DNA of 64,000 nucleotides, taken from NCBI RefSeq assembly GCF_039649665.1, contig NZ_JBDJAW010000020.1:1-64000 (forward strand). The letters are read 5' to 3'. This document shows, piece by piece, positions 8,557 to 17,139 of the stretch; position 1 is the first letter of the stretch; each line of letters opens with the position of its first letter. Both the position numbers and the translations under genes were made by a program. The notes beneath the pieces are model-generated. The model was not told the DNA's origin, did no database searches, and was given only the letters and a program-made list of their open reading frames with translations. Source of the DNA: Microbispora sp. ZYX-F-249. GTDB taxonomy: Bacteria; Actinomycetota; Actinomycetes; Streptosporangiales; Streptosporangiaceae.

Positions 8557-9587
8557 CGCAGGGGGGAGCGCTCAAGGTCCGGGTGGTCGAGGTGGTCGAG
8601 GAGACCGCCGACGCGCACTCGCTGGTCCTCGAGCCCGCGGAGGGGGACCCGTCCAAGTTCTCGTACAAGCCGGGGCAGTTCCTGACGATCCGGGTGCCGA
8701 CCACCCGGCCGGAGGGCGCCGCACGCTGCTACTCGCTGAGCAGCTCGCCGCTGTGCGACGACAAGCTCAAGGTGACGGTGAAGCGCACCCGGGGCGGCTA
8801 CGGCTCGAACTGGATCTGCGACAACGTCACCGAGGGCGACGTGCTGGAGGTGCTGCGGCCGTCGGGGCTGTTCACCCCCGCGTCGCTGGACGAGGACCTG
8901 CTGCTGCTGGCGGGCGGCAGCGGCGTCACCCCGGTGATGTCGATCCTCAAGTCGTGCCTGCGCGCCGGGACCGGCTCGGTCGTGCTCGTCTACGCCAACC
9001 GGGACGAGAACTCGGTGATCTTCCGGGACGAGCTGGTCGCGCTGGCCGCCGGGTACGGCGAGCGGCTGACGGTGATCCACTGGCTGGAGTCCGTGCAGGG
9101 CCTGCCCACTGCGGCGGGCCTGGCCGCCCTGACCCGGCCGTACGCCGGGCGGGAGGCGTTCGTCTGCGGGCCAGGGCCGTTCATGGATATGGCCGTCGAC
9201 GTGCTGACCCGGCACGGCGCGCCGCCCGAGCGCGTGCACGTGGAGAGGTTCGAGTCGCTGGCCGGCGACCCGTTCGCGGAGACCGAGGTGGTGCTCGACG
9301 CGGCGGGTCCCGTCAGCACCGTCGAGGTCGAGCTCGACGGCGAGACGAGGACCCTCACCTGGCCGCGCGGCAACAAGCTGCTCGACGTGCTGCTCGAGGC
9401 CGGCCTCGACGCGCCGTTCTCCTGCCGTGAGGGCTCGTGCAGCGCGTGCGCGTGCGTGCTGCTGGAGGGCGAGGTCGAGCTGGAGCACAACACCGTGCTC
9501 GACAAGCAGGACCTCGCCGACGGCCTGATCCTGGGCTGCCAGGCGATCCCGCTCAGCGACCGGCTCAAGATCACCTACGACGCCTGA
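8553..9587 (+). CDS. kshB: KshB-type reductase of 3-ketosteroid 9-alpha-hydroxylase
   Basis: 344 aa, three domains: FAD-binding (RCYSLSS, 58-64), NAD-binding (LLLLAGGSGVTPVMS, about 116-130) and a C-terminal plant-type [2Fe-2S] ferredoxin with Cys291, Cys296, Cys299 and Cys329. The order FNR-like then ferredoxin is that of KshB and phenylacetyl-CoA-type reductases. It should pass electrons from NAD(P)H to the Rieske oxygenase KshA (35079), which is encoded far away in this window. The start overlaps the kstD stop (ATGA), giving tight co-expression. Confidence in the role comes from the KstD and Hsa neighbours; sequence alone would also allow another ring-oxygenase reductase. Confidence 0.85.
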   Translation: MTQGGALKVRVVEVVEETADAHSLVLEPAEGDPSKFSYKPGQFLTIRVPTTRPEGAARCYSLSSSPLCDDKLKVTVKRTRGGYGSNWICDNVTEGDVLEVLRPSGLFTPASLDEDLLLLAGGSGVTPVMSILKSCLRAGTGSVVLVYANRDENSVIFRDELVALAAGYGERLTVIHWLESVQGLPTAAGLAALTRPYAGREAFVCGPGPFMDMAVDVLTRHGAPPERVHVERFESLAGDPFAETEVVLDAAGPVSTVEVELDGETRTLTWPRGNKLLDVLLEAGLDAPFSCREGSCSACACVLLEGEVELEHNTVLDKQDLADGLILGCQAIPLSDRLKITYDA

Positions 9588-9608
9588 CCTCGCACGGAGC
9601 GGCTCCGC

Positions 9609-9623
9609 TCCCACTCACCGGGA
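9609..9623. promoter_or_regulatory. Shared 15-bp palindrome, site 3 (hsaE operon promoter)
   Basis: TCCCACTCACCGGGA, right arm perfect. It ends 31 bp before GACCCT (9654-9659, -10 candidate) and 67 bp before the hsaE ATG. It lies in the 103-bp gap after kshB, so the lower half of the cluster probably has its own promoter. Confidence 0.65.
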
Positions 9624-9690
9624 GAGGCGCGGGCGGGGCGGCGGCCGTGACGCGACCCTTTGACCATCAGCAGGACACGAGGAGGACCCG

Positions 9691-10494
9691 ATGCTGGACG
9701 AGGCGCTGCGGGCGGAGGCGGCCGGGCGGCTGCGGGCCGCCGAGCGGGACCGCTCGCCGATCGAGCCGCTGACCGACGCCTACCCCGGCATCGACGTGGT
9801 GGACGCCTACGAGATCCAGCTCGCCAACATCCGGCGGCGCCTGGCGGCCGGGGCCCGGGTGTACGGGCACAAGGTGGGCCTGTCCTCCCCGGTCATGCAG
9901 CGGATGATGGGCGTGGACGAGCCCGACTACGGCCACCTGCTCGACGACATGGTGCTGGCGCAGGACGAGCCGATCGAGGCCGCGCGCTACTGCTACCCCC
10001 GGATCGAGGTCGAGATCGGGTACGTGCTCGGGGCGAGCCTGCCCGGCGAGGGCTGCACCGAGGAGGACGTGCTCGCCGCGACCGAGTACGTCGTGCCGAG
10101 CATCGAGCTCATCGACAGCCGCATCACGGACTGGCGGATCCGCCTGGCCGACACGATCGCCGACAACGCGTCCTCGGCCGGGGTGATCCTCGGCGACGCC
10201 AGGGTGAGCCCGAAGGGCCTCGATCTGGCCGACATCGAGGCCGTGCTCTACAACGGAACCGGCCCCTTTGACGACACCACCGAGGTCACCCGGGGCAACA
10301 CGAGCGCGGTGCTGGGGAACCCCACCACCGCCGTGGCCTGGCTGGCCAGGAAGGTCGCCTCGTTCGGGGTCAAGCTCGAGGCCGGGCACGTCATCCTCCC
10401 CGGGTCCTGCACCAAAGCCGTCGACGTACGCCCCGGCGGCGTCTTCCGCGCCGAGTTCGCCGGGCTCGGCTCCGTCACCGCTCGATTCGAATAA
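9691..10494 (+). CDS. hsaE: 2-hydroxypenta/hexadienoate hydratase (HsaE/MhpD family)
   Basis: 267 aa, the family's usual length. Family blocks are [37 protein letters not shown], the acidic metal-site region [13 protein letters not shown] (about 107-119), and the C-terminal [19 protein letters not shown]. It hydrates the dienoate released by HsaD to a 4-hydroxy-2-oxoacid. ATG at 9691 has AGGAGG 8-13 bases upstream. It is the first of four tightly spaced genes (hsaE-hsaG-hsaF-hsaA-like). A 14-bp direct repeat spans its 3' end. Confidence 0.9.
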   Translation: MLDEALRAEAAGRLRAAERDRSPIEPLTDAYPGIDVVDAYEIQLANIRRRLAAGARVYGHKVGLSSPVMQRMMGVDEPDYGHLLDDMVLAQDEPIEAARYCYPRIEVEIGYVLGASLPGEGCTEEDVLAATEYVVPSIELIDSRITDWRIRLADTIADNASSAGVILGDARVSPKGLDLADIEAVLYNGTGPFDDTTEVTRGNTSAVLGNPTTAVAWLARKVASFGVKLEAGHVILPGSCTKAVDVRPGGVFRAEFAGLGSVTARFE

Positions 10495-10509
10495 GACCGC
10501 TCGATTCGA
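10477..10509 (+). repeat. 14-bp direct repeat across the hsaE stop codon
   Basis: ACCGCTCGATTCGA occurs at 10477-10490 and again at 10496-10509, separated by ATAAG. The hsaE TAA stop lies between the copies. It looks like a small tandem duplication rather than a site. Confidence 0.6.
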
Positions 10510-10531
10510 CAATCCGGATAAGAGGACTTCC

Positions 10532-11425
10532 ATGAGTAAGGCGACCGCCGCGATCGTCGGCTCGGGCAACATCGGGACCGACCTGATGTACAAGCTGCTG
10601 CGCTCGGCGCACATCGAGCCGCGCTGGATGATCGGTGTGGACCCCGGCAGCCCGGGCCTCAAGCGGGCCGCCGACCATGGCCTGATCACCTCGGCCGACG
10701 GCGTGGACTGGCTCCTCGGCCGGGACGAGCGGCCCGACATCGTCTTCGAGGCGACCTCGGCGTACGTGCACAGGGAGAACGCGCCCAAGTACCGCGAGCT
10801 GGGCATCCAGGCCGTCGACCTGACGCCGGCCGCGCTCGGCCCGGCGGTGGTGCCCGCGGTCAACCTCGGCGCTCACCTCGACGCCCCCAACGTCAGCCTG
10901 ATCACCTGCGGCGGCCAGGCGACGATCCCGATCGTGCACGCGGTCTCGCGGGTCACCGAGGTGGCGTACGCGGAGATCGTGGCCAGCGTGGCCTCTCCGT
11001 CGGCGGGTCCCGGCACCCGCGCCAACATCGACGAGTTCACCAAGACGACCGCGCGCGGCATCGAGACGATCGGCGGCGCCAGGCGGGGCAAGGCCATCAT
11101 CATCCTCAACCCTGCCGAGCCGCCGATGCTCATGCAGGACACGATCTTCTGCTCGATCCCCGTCGACGCCGACCGGGACGCGATCGCGGCCTCGATCGAA
11201 GAGGTCGCCGCCGACGTCGCCTCCTATGTGCCCGGTTACCGGCTGCGGACCGAGCCCCAGTTCGACGACCCGACGGCGGTCAGCGGCGGGCTCGCCCGCG
11301 TCGCCGTGTTCGTCGAGGTCGAGGGCGCGGGCGACTTCCTGCCGCCCTACTCCGGCAACCTCGACATCATGACGGCCGCCGCCACCAAGGTCGGCGAGGG
11401 CTTCGCGCAGCGCATCCACCCGTAA
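10532..11425 (+). CDS. hsaG: Acylating aldehyde dehydrogenase (HsaG/MhpF family)
   Basis: 297 aa. NAD-binding N-terminus ([20 protein letters not shown]), catalytic Cys126 in [15 protein letters not shown], and the C-terminal [16 protein letters not shown] end typical of the acetaldehyde dehydrogenase that pairs with the DmpG/HsaF aldolase. It converts the aldehyde channelled from HsaF (propanal in steroid catabolism, acetaldehyde in aromatic pathways) to acyl-CoA. It lies 37 bp after hsaE and 12 bp before hsaF, matching the family's complex. The steroid rather than aromatic assignment rests on the neighbouring kstD and kshB. Confidence 0.92.
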   Translation: MSKATAAIVGSGNIGTDLMYKLLRSAHIEPRWMIGVDPGSPGLKRAADHGLITSADGVDWLLGRDERPDIVFEATSAYVHRENAPKYRELGIQAVDLTPAALGPAVVPAVNLGAHLDAPNVSLITCGGQATIPIVHAVSRVTEVAYAEIVASVASPSAGPGTRANIDEFTKTTARGIETIGGARRGKAIIILNPAEPPMLMQDTIFCSIPVDADRDAIAASIEEVAADVASYVPGYRLRTEPQFDDPTAVSGGLARVAVFVEVEGAGDFLPPYSGNLDIMTAAATKVGEGFAQRIHP

Positions 11426-11437
11426 GGAGACCGACCC

Positions 11438-12460
11438 ATGCCCTACAGCGCCGACCTCGACATCAGGGTCACCGACTCGTGCCTGCGGGACGGCTCGCAC
11501 GCCAAGCAGCACCAGTTCACCGTCGAGCACGTACGGTCCATCGTCGCCGCGCTGGACGAGGCGGGCGTGCCGGTCATCGAGGTGACGCACGGCGACGGCC
11601 TCGGCGGCTCGTCGTTCAACTACGGGTTCAGCCACACGCCCGAGCAGGAGCTCATCAAGGCCGCGGTCGCCACGGCCAGGCGCGCGAAGATCGCGTTCCT
11701 GATGCTGCCCGGCGTCGGCGTCAAGGACGACATCCGCGAAGCCGCCGACAACGGCGCGAGCATCTGCAGGATCGCCACCCACTGCACCGAGGCCGACGTC
11801 TCGATCCAGCACTTCGGGCTGGCCAGGGAGCTCGGCCTGGAGACGGTCGGGTTCCTGATGATGTCGCACAGCCAGCCGCCGGAGGTCCTGGCCGAGCAGG
11901 CCCGGATCATGGCCGACGCCGGCTGCCAGTGCGTCTACGTCGTCGACTCGGCCGGGGCACTGATCATGGAGCAGACGAGCGACCGGATCGCCGCGCTCGT
12001 GGCCGAGCTGGGGGACGACGCCCAGGTCGGCTTCCACGGCCACGAGAACCTCGGGCTCGGGGTGGCCAACTCGATCCTCGCCGTACGGGCCGGGGCCAAG
12101 CAGATCGACGGCTCGGTGCGGCGGTTCGGCGCCGGCGCGGGCAACACGCCGCTGGAGGCCTTCGCCGCCGTCACCGACAAGCTCGGCATCCGCACCGGCA
12201 TCGACACCCTCAAGATCATCGACGCAGCCGAGGACGTGGTCCGCCCGATCATGGACGGCGAGTGCCTGCTCGACCGGCTGACCCTGACCATGGGCTACGC
12301 CGGGGTGTACTCCAGCTTCCTCAAGCACGCCGACCGTCAGGCGAGGAAGTACGGCGTGTCCGGCGCCGAGATCCTCATGGAGGCCGGGCGCCGCAAGCTC
12401 ATCGGCGGTCAGGAAGACCAGCTCATCGAAATCGCAGTCGCCCTCGCGGCGAAGAAGTGA
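11438..12460 (+). CDS. hsaF: 4-hydroxy-2-oxoacid aldolase (HsaF/DmpG family)
   Basis: 340 aa TIM-barrel aldolase. [15 protein letters not shown] carries the catalytic Arg17, metal Asp18 and His21. GFHGHENLG carries the metal ligands His200 and His202. A C-terminal DmpG communication domain follows (about 270-340). It cleaves the HsaE product to pyruvate plus an aldehyde that is passed through a tunnel to HsaG, encoded immediately upstream. It is followed after 8 bp by an HsaA-like monooxygenase gene. Confidence 0.92.
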   Translation: MPYSADLDIRVTDSCLRDGSHAKQHQFTVEHVRSIVAALDEAGVPVIEVTHGDGLGGSSFNYGFSHTPEQELIKAAVATARRAKIAFLMLPGVGVKDDIREAADNGASICRIATHCTEADVSIQHFGLARELGLETVGFLMMSHSQPPEVLAEQARIMADAGCQCVYVVDSAGALIMEQTSDRIAALVAELGDDAQVGFHGHENLGLGVANSILAVRAGAKQIDGSVRRFGAGAGNTPLEAFAAVTDKLGIRTGIDTLKIIDAAEDVVRPIMDGECLLDRLTLTMGYAGVYSSFLKHADRQARKYGVSGAEILMEAGRRKLIGGQEDQLIEIAVALAAKK

Positions 12461-12468
12461 GAACAGCC

Positions 12469-13653
12469 ATGGCCAACCCGGTACTCGAAGCGATCACCCA
12501 GCGCGCCGAGGAGATCAGCGCCCTCGGCCCCTCCAACGAGACCCTGTGCCGGCTGGACGACCAGGCCGCCAAGGTATTGCGCGAAGCGGGCGTCATCCGC
12601 ATGCTCCAGCCGAAGATCCACGGCGGATTCGAGTTCCACCCGCGCGACTACGCCGAGACGATCATGAAGCTGGCGAGCCTCGACGGCTCGACCGGCTGGG
12701 TCGCGGGCGTCGTGGGCGTGCACCCGTGGGAGATGGCCTTCGCCGACCCGCGCGTCCAGCAGGAGATCTGGGGCGAGAACCAGGACACCTGGATCGCCTC
12801 GCCGTACGCGCCGATGGGCATCGCCCGGCCGGTCGACGGCGGCTACGTCTTCAACGGCCGCTGGCAGTTCTCCTCGGGCACCGACCACTGCGACTGGATC
12901 TTCCTGGGCGGCATGCTCGGCGACGCCGAGGGCAAGATGGCCCAGCCGCCGGCCTCGCTGCACCTCATCCTGCCGCGGTCGGACTACGAGATCGTCGAGG
13001 ACTCCTGGAACGTCGTCGGCCTGCGCGGCACCGGCAGCAAGGACATCATCGTCAAGGACGCGTTCGTCCCCGACTACCGGACGATCCCGTACAACAAGGT
13101 CGTGGACGGCAGCCAGGCCAAGGAGGCCGGCCTGACCAACCCGCTCTACCACATGCCGTTCTCCGCGGCGTTCCCGCTCGGGATCACCGCCGCGGTCGTC
13201 GGCATCGCCGAGGGCGCGCTCGCGCACCACATGGCGTACCAGAGGAGCCGCGTGCAGATCACCGGCACCAGGATCAAGGACGACCCGTACGTCCTGTACG
13301 CGATCAGCGAGGCGGCCGCCGAGATCGCGGCGTCGCGCTCGGCGCTGCTCGACAACGCCTCGCGGATGTACGACATCGTGGCCTCCGGCCGCGAGGTGAC
13401 CTTCGACGAGCGGGCCGTGGGCCGCCGCACCCAGGTCCAGGCGGCCTGGCGCGCGGTGCGGGCGATGGACGAGATCGTGGCGCGGTCGGGCGGCAACGCG
13501 ATGCGCGTGGACAACCCGATCCAGCGTTTCTGGCGGGACGCGCACGTCGGGCTGGCCCACGCGATCCACGTGCCCGGCTCGGTCTTCCACGTCTCCGCGC
13601 TGACGCAGCTCGGCATCGAGCCGCCGCACGGCCCGATGCGCTCGATGATCTGA
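12469..13653 (+). CDS. HsaA-like flavin-dependent monooxygenase (acyl-CoA dehydrogenase fold), divergent paralogue
   Basis: 394 aa. It has the group D flavin monooxygenase pattern of HsaA: IRMLQPKIHGGFEFHPRDYA, DGSTGWVAGVVGVHPWEMAF, FSSGTDHCDWIFLGG, VGLRGTGSKDIIVKDAFVP and RFWRDAHVGLAHA. The equivalent gene at 36406 is closer to known HsaA (DHASW-like segment and matching C-terminus). This copy has DHCDW and ends LTQLGIEPPHGPMRSMI. It is last in the hsaE-G-F operon, 8 bp from hsaF. It probably hydroxylates a phenolic or related ring intermediate with flavin from HsaB; whether it acts on 3-HSA or another substrate is open. Confidence 0.8.
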   Translation: MANPVLEAITQRAEEISALGPSNETLCRLDDQAAKVLREAGVIRMLQPKIHGGFEFHPRDYAETIMKLASLDGSTGWVAGVVGVHPWEMAFADPRVQQEIWGENQDTWIASPYAPMGIARPVDGGYVFNGRWQFSSGTDHCDWIFLGGMLGDAEGKMAQPPASLHLILPRSDYEIVEDSWNVVGLRGTGSKDIIVKDAFVPDYRTIPYNKVVDGSQAKEAGLTNPLYHMPFSAAFPLGITAAVVGIAEGALAHHMAYQRSRVQITGTRIKDDPYVLYAISEAAAEIAASRSALLDNASRMYDIVASGREVTFDERAVGRRTQVQAAWRAVRAMDEIVARSGGNAMRVDNPIQRFWRDAHVGLAHAIHVPGSVFHVSALTQLGIEPPHGPMRSMI

Positions 13654-13688
13654 GAGTGCCGTTTCCCCGGCGAGGGCGCCGGAGGCCG

Positions 13689-15134
13689 TCAGGACTGGGC
13701 GAACATCTGGTCGTAGACGCCGGAGTGGCGGCGGCCGGCCATGAAGTCCAGGAACCGGCGGACGAACTCGCCACGGGTCAGCCGCTCGCCGGCGTCGCCG
13801 CCGCCCGGGTCCTGGTCGAAGGCCGTCCGGAAGAGAGCCCGGCACTCCCGGGCGTCGATGACCTGGTCGTCGTCCGTGTCGGTGACGTCGAACAGGACCT
13901 CGGCGATCCGGATGAGGGCGGAGCCGGCCATGGCGGCCGCCGCGGCGGCGTACTCGTCGCGGGTGATGCGTCCGTCGCCGTCGGTGTCCAGCTCTTTCTG
14001 CAGCTCGCGCCACCAGTCGGCGAAGGCGGCGAACAGGCGTTCCTCGTCCTGGGTGTCCAGGTCGAGCCGGGTGGCGATCTCCCGCGCCATCGCGGCGAGG
14101 TCGGGCCAGCCGAGGCGGCCGTCGCCGGTCTGGTCGAGCACCTCGGAGAAGAACCGCGAGGCGGAGCGCACCGCCGAGTCGCCGGCGGCCGCCGTCTCCT
14201 GACCGGGCGTGAGCAGGCGCAGCAGCGCCCCGGCTTTCGCCACGCCACGGCGTAGCCCCGCCAGCGCCTCGCCGCCGCGTTGGGGCGCGTAGCCCGGGTC
14301 GAGCATGGTCATGACCGTGTCCAGCCGTGTCCACGACTCGGGGAGCAGCCGGGTCGCGAGACTCGTGGACAGGCAGGTGGCCTGCATCAGCGTGCGCGTG
14401 CCCGGCACCTCGGCGACCCCCAGCCGTGCGCGGAGCGACTCGGGCAGCGACGCCACGATGATCGCGCTGGCCGTGGGCCCGGCGATCGCCCTGCCCGCCG
14501 CCCACACGGCCGGCTGATCGCGGAGCAGAGGGGGCGCGGGTACCTGCGCGAACAGGCGGTCGAGGATGACGTGGACCGCTTCGGTGTTCTCCAGTCGCTC
14601 CTCCACGACGGACGTGTAGTAGCGCCAGAACTCCCGCAATGTGGGCGGAAGCTTGCCGCCGTAGGGGTCCATCAGTGCGAGGAACGCCTGGAACTCGGCG
14701 TACAGCCGGTCCAGGGCGGGGCCGTCGAGGGACTCGCCGCTGAGCCGGCACATCGTGACCGAGGACTCGAACAGCGTCGCCACCACCCAGGCGCGTGCCT
14801 CGGGATCCGCGGCGTTGAACGGGCGGTTCTCGGCGTCGGCGCCGGTGATGCGGGCGTGCAGGCGGTTGAGCCGGGCCGCCTCCCGCTGCCGCACCCGGGG
14901 GTCGGGGTCGACCATCCGCTGCGCGCTGAGCACGGTGTTGCGCAGGCGCCGCCACGGGTGTGCGACGAAGGTCGAGTTGGTGATCAGCGCGGCGCCGATC
15001 TGCGGGTACGCGGCCTCCAGGACGATGGCCCGGCTCGCCACCAGCCCCCAGCGTGCCTGGTGGGTCAACCGGTGAAGCATCGATCCCGGGCCGAGCGGAT
15101 CGGCGTCGGTTCCGGCGGGTTCGGCGTGGCTCAT
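13689..15134 (-). CDS. DUF2236 (MpaB/latex-clearing-like) oxygenase fused to EF-hand calcium-binding domain
   Basis: 481 aa from ATG 15134, which overlaps the stop of the upstream prenyltransferase gene (ATGA); an ATG two codons earlier is possible. Residues about 15-270 match the DUF2236/MpaB-like oxygenase family: FVAHPWRRLRNTVLSAQRM, RLNRLHARITGADAENRPFN, DPEARAWVVATLFESSV. The C-terminal part holds calerythrin-like EF-hands: DQTGDGRLGWPDL, DTDGDGRITRDEY, DTDDDQVIDARE and a degenerate fourth loop ending RLTRGEFVRRF. The reaction is unknown. Coupling to a cis-prenyltransferase suggests an isoprenoid substrate (inference). Confidence 0.78.
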   Translation of the reverse strand: MSHAEPAGTDADPLGPGSMLHRLTHQARWGLVASRAIVLEAAYPQIGAALITNSTFVAHPWRRLRNTVLSAQRMVDPDPRVRQREAARLNRLHARITGADAENRPFNAADPEARAWVVATLFESSVTMCRLSGESLDGPALDRLYAEFQAFLALMDPYGGKLPPTLREFWRYYTSVVEERLENTEAVHVILDRLFAQVPAPPLLRDQPAVWAAGRAIAGPTASAIIVASLPESLRARLGVAEVPGTRTLMQATCLSTSLATRLLPESWTRLDTVMTMLDPGYAPQRGGEALAGLRRGVAKAGALLRLLTPGQETAAAGDSAVRSASRFFSEVLDQTGDGRLGWPDLAAMAREIATRLDLDTQDEERLFAAFADWWRELQKELDTDGDGRITRDEYAAAAAAMAGSALIRIAEVLFDVTDTDDDQVIDARECRALFRTAFDQDPGGGDAGERLTRGEFVRRFLDFMAGRRHSGVYDQMFAQS

Positions 15135-15967
15135 CGACATTCCTTTCCTGTCAGGGCCGGTGCCCGCACCCCGCCGAACCGGCGGTCGCGCCGCCGGTAG
15201 GTCTCCAGGCATTCCCAGAAGTGCCCGGCGCGGAAGTCCGGCCACAGCACCCGGGGGAAGACCCATTCGGCGTAGGCCACCTGCCACAGCATGAAGTTGG
15301 AGATCCGCTGCTCTCCGGAGGTGCGGATGACCAGGTCCACCTCCGGCATGTCCGGGTGGGGCAGACGCCGGGCGAAGCTCTCCTCGGTGACCTGCTCGGG
15401 CGGCACACCGTCGCGGATCAGCGACCGGGCGGCCTCCACGATGTCGCGGCGGCCCCCGTGGTCGAACGCCACGGTCAACGTCATCCGCCGGTTGTCGCGG
15501 GTCAGCGCCGTCAGATCGGCGATGTCACGGGCCAGCGCGGGCGGGATCCGCGGGTCGGTGACACCGAGGAACCGGCAGCGGATCCCGCGCATGTGCAGGG
15601 ACAAGGCGTGTTTGCGGATGGCGCGGCGAATCAGCCGGAGCAGGTCGTCGACCTCGGCGGCCGGGCGCCGCCAGTTCTCGGTGGAAAAGGCGTACAGGCT
15701 CAACCACCCGACGCCGGCCGTGTGGGCCGCCTCGATGACATCGATCACGGCGGCCTCCGCCGCCCGATGCCCCTCGACGCGGGACAGCGACCGCTGCGCG
15801 GCCCATCGGCCGTTCCCATCCATGACGCAGGCCACGTGATGAGGCACGCCTCTCACATCGCCCGCCGCGGGGAGGAGTACATGGTCACTTCCGTCGGTCG
15901 CCGACATCCCGGCCCTGCTTTCGGGGGAGGGGAGGAGAGTGATCTCTCCGGAGACGGACTCTTTCAC
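15131..15967 (-). CDS. cis-Prenyltransferase (UppS/Z-isoprenyl diphosphate synthase family)
   Basis: 278 aa from GTG 15967 (an ATG at 15907 is an alternative). The signatures are VACVMDGNGRWAAQR with the catalytic Asp (about residue 50), LYAFSTENWRRP, LTVAFDHGGRRDIV, and RTSGEQRISNFMLWQVAYAE. The enzyme condenses IPP onto an allylic diphosphate in cis configuration. The housekeeping copy normally sits elsewhere, and the exclusive pairing with a DUF2236-EF-hand gene suggests a specialised isoprenoid role rather than cell-wall undecaprenyl supply. A strong palindrome precedes it at 15981-16005. Confidence 0.85.
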   Translation of the reverse strand: MKESVSGEITLLPSPESRAGMSATDGSDHVLLPAAGDVRGVPHHVACVMDGNGRWAAQRSLSRVEGHRAAEAAVIDVIEAAHTAGVGWLSLYAFSTENWRRPAAEVDDLLRLIRRAIRKHALSLHMRGIRCRFLGVTDPRIPPALARDIADLTALTRDNRRMTLTVAFDHGGRRDIVEAARSLIRDGVPPEQVTEESFARRLPHPDMPEVDLVIRTSGEQRISNFMLWQVAYAEWVFPRVLWPDFRAGHFWECLETYRRRDRRFGGVRAPALTGKECR

Positions 15968-15980
15968 GGATCGTGATCCG

Positions 15981-16005
15981 ATGACTACTTACCGTCGGTA
16001 GTCAT
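15981..16005. promoter_or_regulatory. 25-bp palindrome upstream of the prenyltransferase operon
   Basis: ATGACTAC at 15981-15988 pairs with GTAGTCAT at 15998-16005, and an inner ACCGT adds symmetry; 10 of 12 base pairs match. It lies 14-38 bp upstream of the GTG at 15967, a repressor-like position. No regulator gene is adjacent. Confidence 0.5.
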
Positions 16006-16099
16006 GATCCTTACCCTGCTCGGCCGGGTCGGGGGGCCTCCGGCCCCCGTCTCCATGGGCGGGTCCGGGTTGTCGCAGGTAAAGACGTGTTTTGTCCCG

Positions 16100-16129
16100 T
16101 TTACACCATTCTGGTGGTGTGTGTACCTT
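16100..16129 (+). promoter_or_regulatory. Candidate promoter for the riboswitch/muramidase transcript
   Basis: TTTACA (16100-16105) and TACCTT (16124-16129) are separated by 18 bp, about 90 bp upstream of the riboswitch. No experimental support. Confidence 0.35.
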
Positions 16130-16217
16130 TAGGGCACACGGTTCGGGGTACCCACCGGCTTCCGGTTCCGGATCCCTTGCCGTGTCGTTGCCCGGTCCGC
16201 GCGGTCCCATGACCGTG

Positions 16218-16354
16218 CGGCCGCCGAATCCGCGATCAGCGGAGCCGGGGACCCACTTCTCTCCGGGGTGAATCGGGAGCAGCCCCCAGATGCGCCCGTA
16301 GGGCACTTCCTGCCCGAACCCGTCAGCTAACCCGGTAGGCGGCATGGAAGCAAG
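16218..16354 (+). ncRNA. Cyclic di-AMP (ydaO-yuaA) riboswitch
   Basis: The leader holds the conserved blocks of the actinobacterial ydaO-yuaA aptamer in order: CCGAATCCGC, GGAGCCGGGGACCCA, CGGGGTGAATCGGG, and the hallmark 3' block GAACCCGTCAGCTAACCCGG followed by TAGGCGG and ATGGAAGCAAGGAGT. It ends just before the start codon of a muramidase gene. Cell-wall hydrolases are the classical targets of this riboswitch in actinobacteria; ligand binding normally turns expression off. Confidence 0.88.
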
Positions 16355-16368
16355 GAGTCAGCCCCGAC

Positions 16369-17091
16369 ATGTCCACCCATCGCCCCTCCCTCGGCCGCCG
16401 GCCCTCCGGCCGGCGCCTGCGCTCCGCCCTCGCGGCGGCGGCCCTCGCGGTCTCGGCCGCCACGGCCGGCGTCACGGCGGCCGTGGCGCTGCCCGCCCCG
16501 GCCTACGCCAACCCGCACACGTACGGCCAGGACGTCTCCGGCTACGAGGCCGACCACGACTGGATGAACAGCCGTGCGCAGTTCGGCTTCATCAAGGCGA
16601 CCGAGGGCACGTCCTGGGTCGACTCGTCCTTCCCCCGGCACTGGCGTGAGCTGGACAAGAAGGGCATCGTCCGCGGCGTCTACCACTACGGTCATCCCTC
16701 GAACGACCCCATCGCCGAGGCCGACCACTTCCTCGACGTGGTGGGCTCGCAGCCGGGCAAGCCCGGCGACATCCTCGTGCTCGACCTGGAGACCAGCGAC
16801 GGCCAGTCGGTCGAGCACGTCAACGAGTGGGCCAGGGCCTGGCTGGAGTACGTGACGGCCAAGACCGGGACGAAGCCGATGTTCTACAGCGGCTGGAACT
16901 TCGCCGACAAGTACGGCCGCGGCCTCGGCGACTACCCGCTCTGGGTGGCCCACTACAGCAAGGCGCCGGGCGACATCACGCCGCCCGCCGACTGGAAGTC
17001 CTGGGCGATCCACCAGTACACCGACTCGCCAATCGACCAGAACGTCTCCGCGCTGACGCCCGCCCAGCTGCGCGCGCTCGGCCGTCCGTAG
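16369..17091 (+). CDS. GH25 muramidase (secreted lysozyme-like)
   Basis: 240 aa. A long Arg-rich n-region is followed by an Ala/Val-rich signal segment (about 18-40) with likely cleavage after PAPAYA. The GH25 domain starts at HTYGQDVSGYE (Asp55) and carries the DxE catalytic pair in LVLDLETSDG (Asp139, Glu141). FIKATEGTSWVDSSF and AIHQYTDSPIDQNVS are conserved family ends. It hydrolyses beta-1,4 bonds of peptidoglycan outside the membrane. It is preceded by a c-di-AMP riboswitch, so it is probably tuned to cell-wall or turgor state, and is followed by a strong hairpin. Confidence 0.92.
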   Translation: MSTHRPSLGRRPSGRRLRSALAAAALAVSAATAGVTAAVALPAPAYANPHTYGQDVSGYEADHDWMNSRAQFGFIKATEGTSWVDSSFPRHWRELDKKGIVRGVYHYGHPSNDPIAEADHFLDVVGSQPGKPGDILVLDLETSDGQSVEHVNEWARAWLEYVTAKTGTKPMFYSGWNFADKYGRGLGDYPLWVAHYSKAPGDITPPADWKSWAIHQYTDSPIDQNVSALTPAQLRALGRP

Positions 17092-17097
17092 CCGCAC

Positions 17098-17130
17098 GGT
17101 CCCCGGGACGGGCGTCCCGTCCCGGGGACC
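17098..17130. terminator. Bidirectional hairpin between muramidase and secDF
   Basis: GGTCCCCGGGACGGG and CCCGTCCCGGGGACC form a perfect 15-bp stem around a 3-base loop, between two convergent genes. Confidence 0.75.
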
Positions 17131-17139
17131 GCGCCGGCC

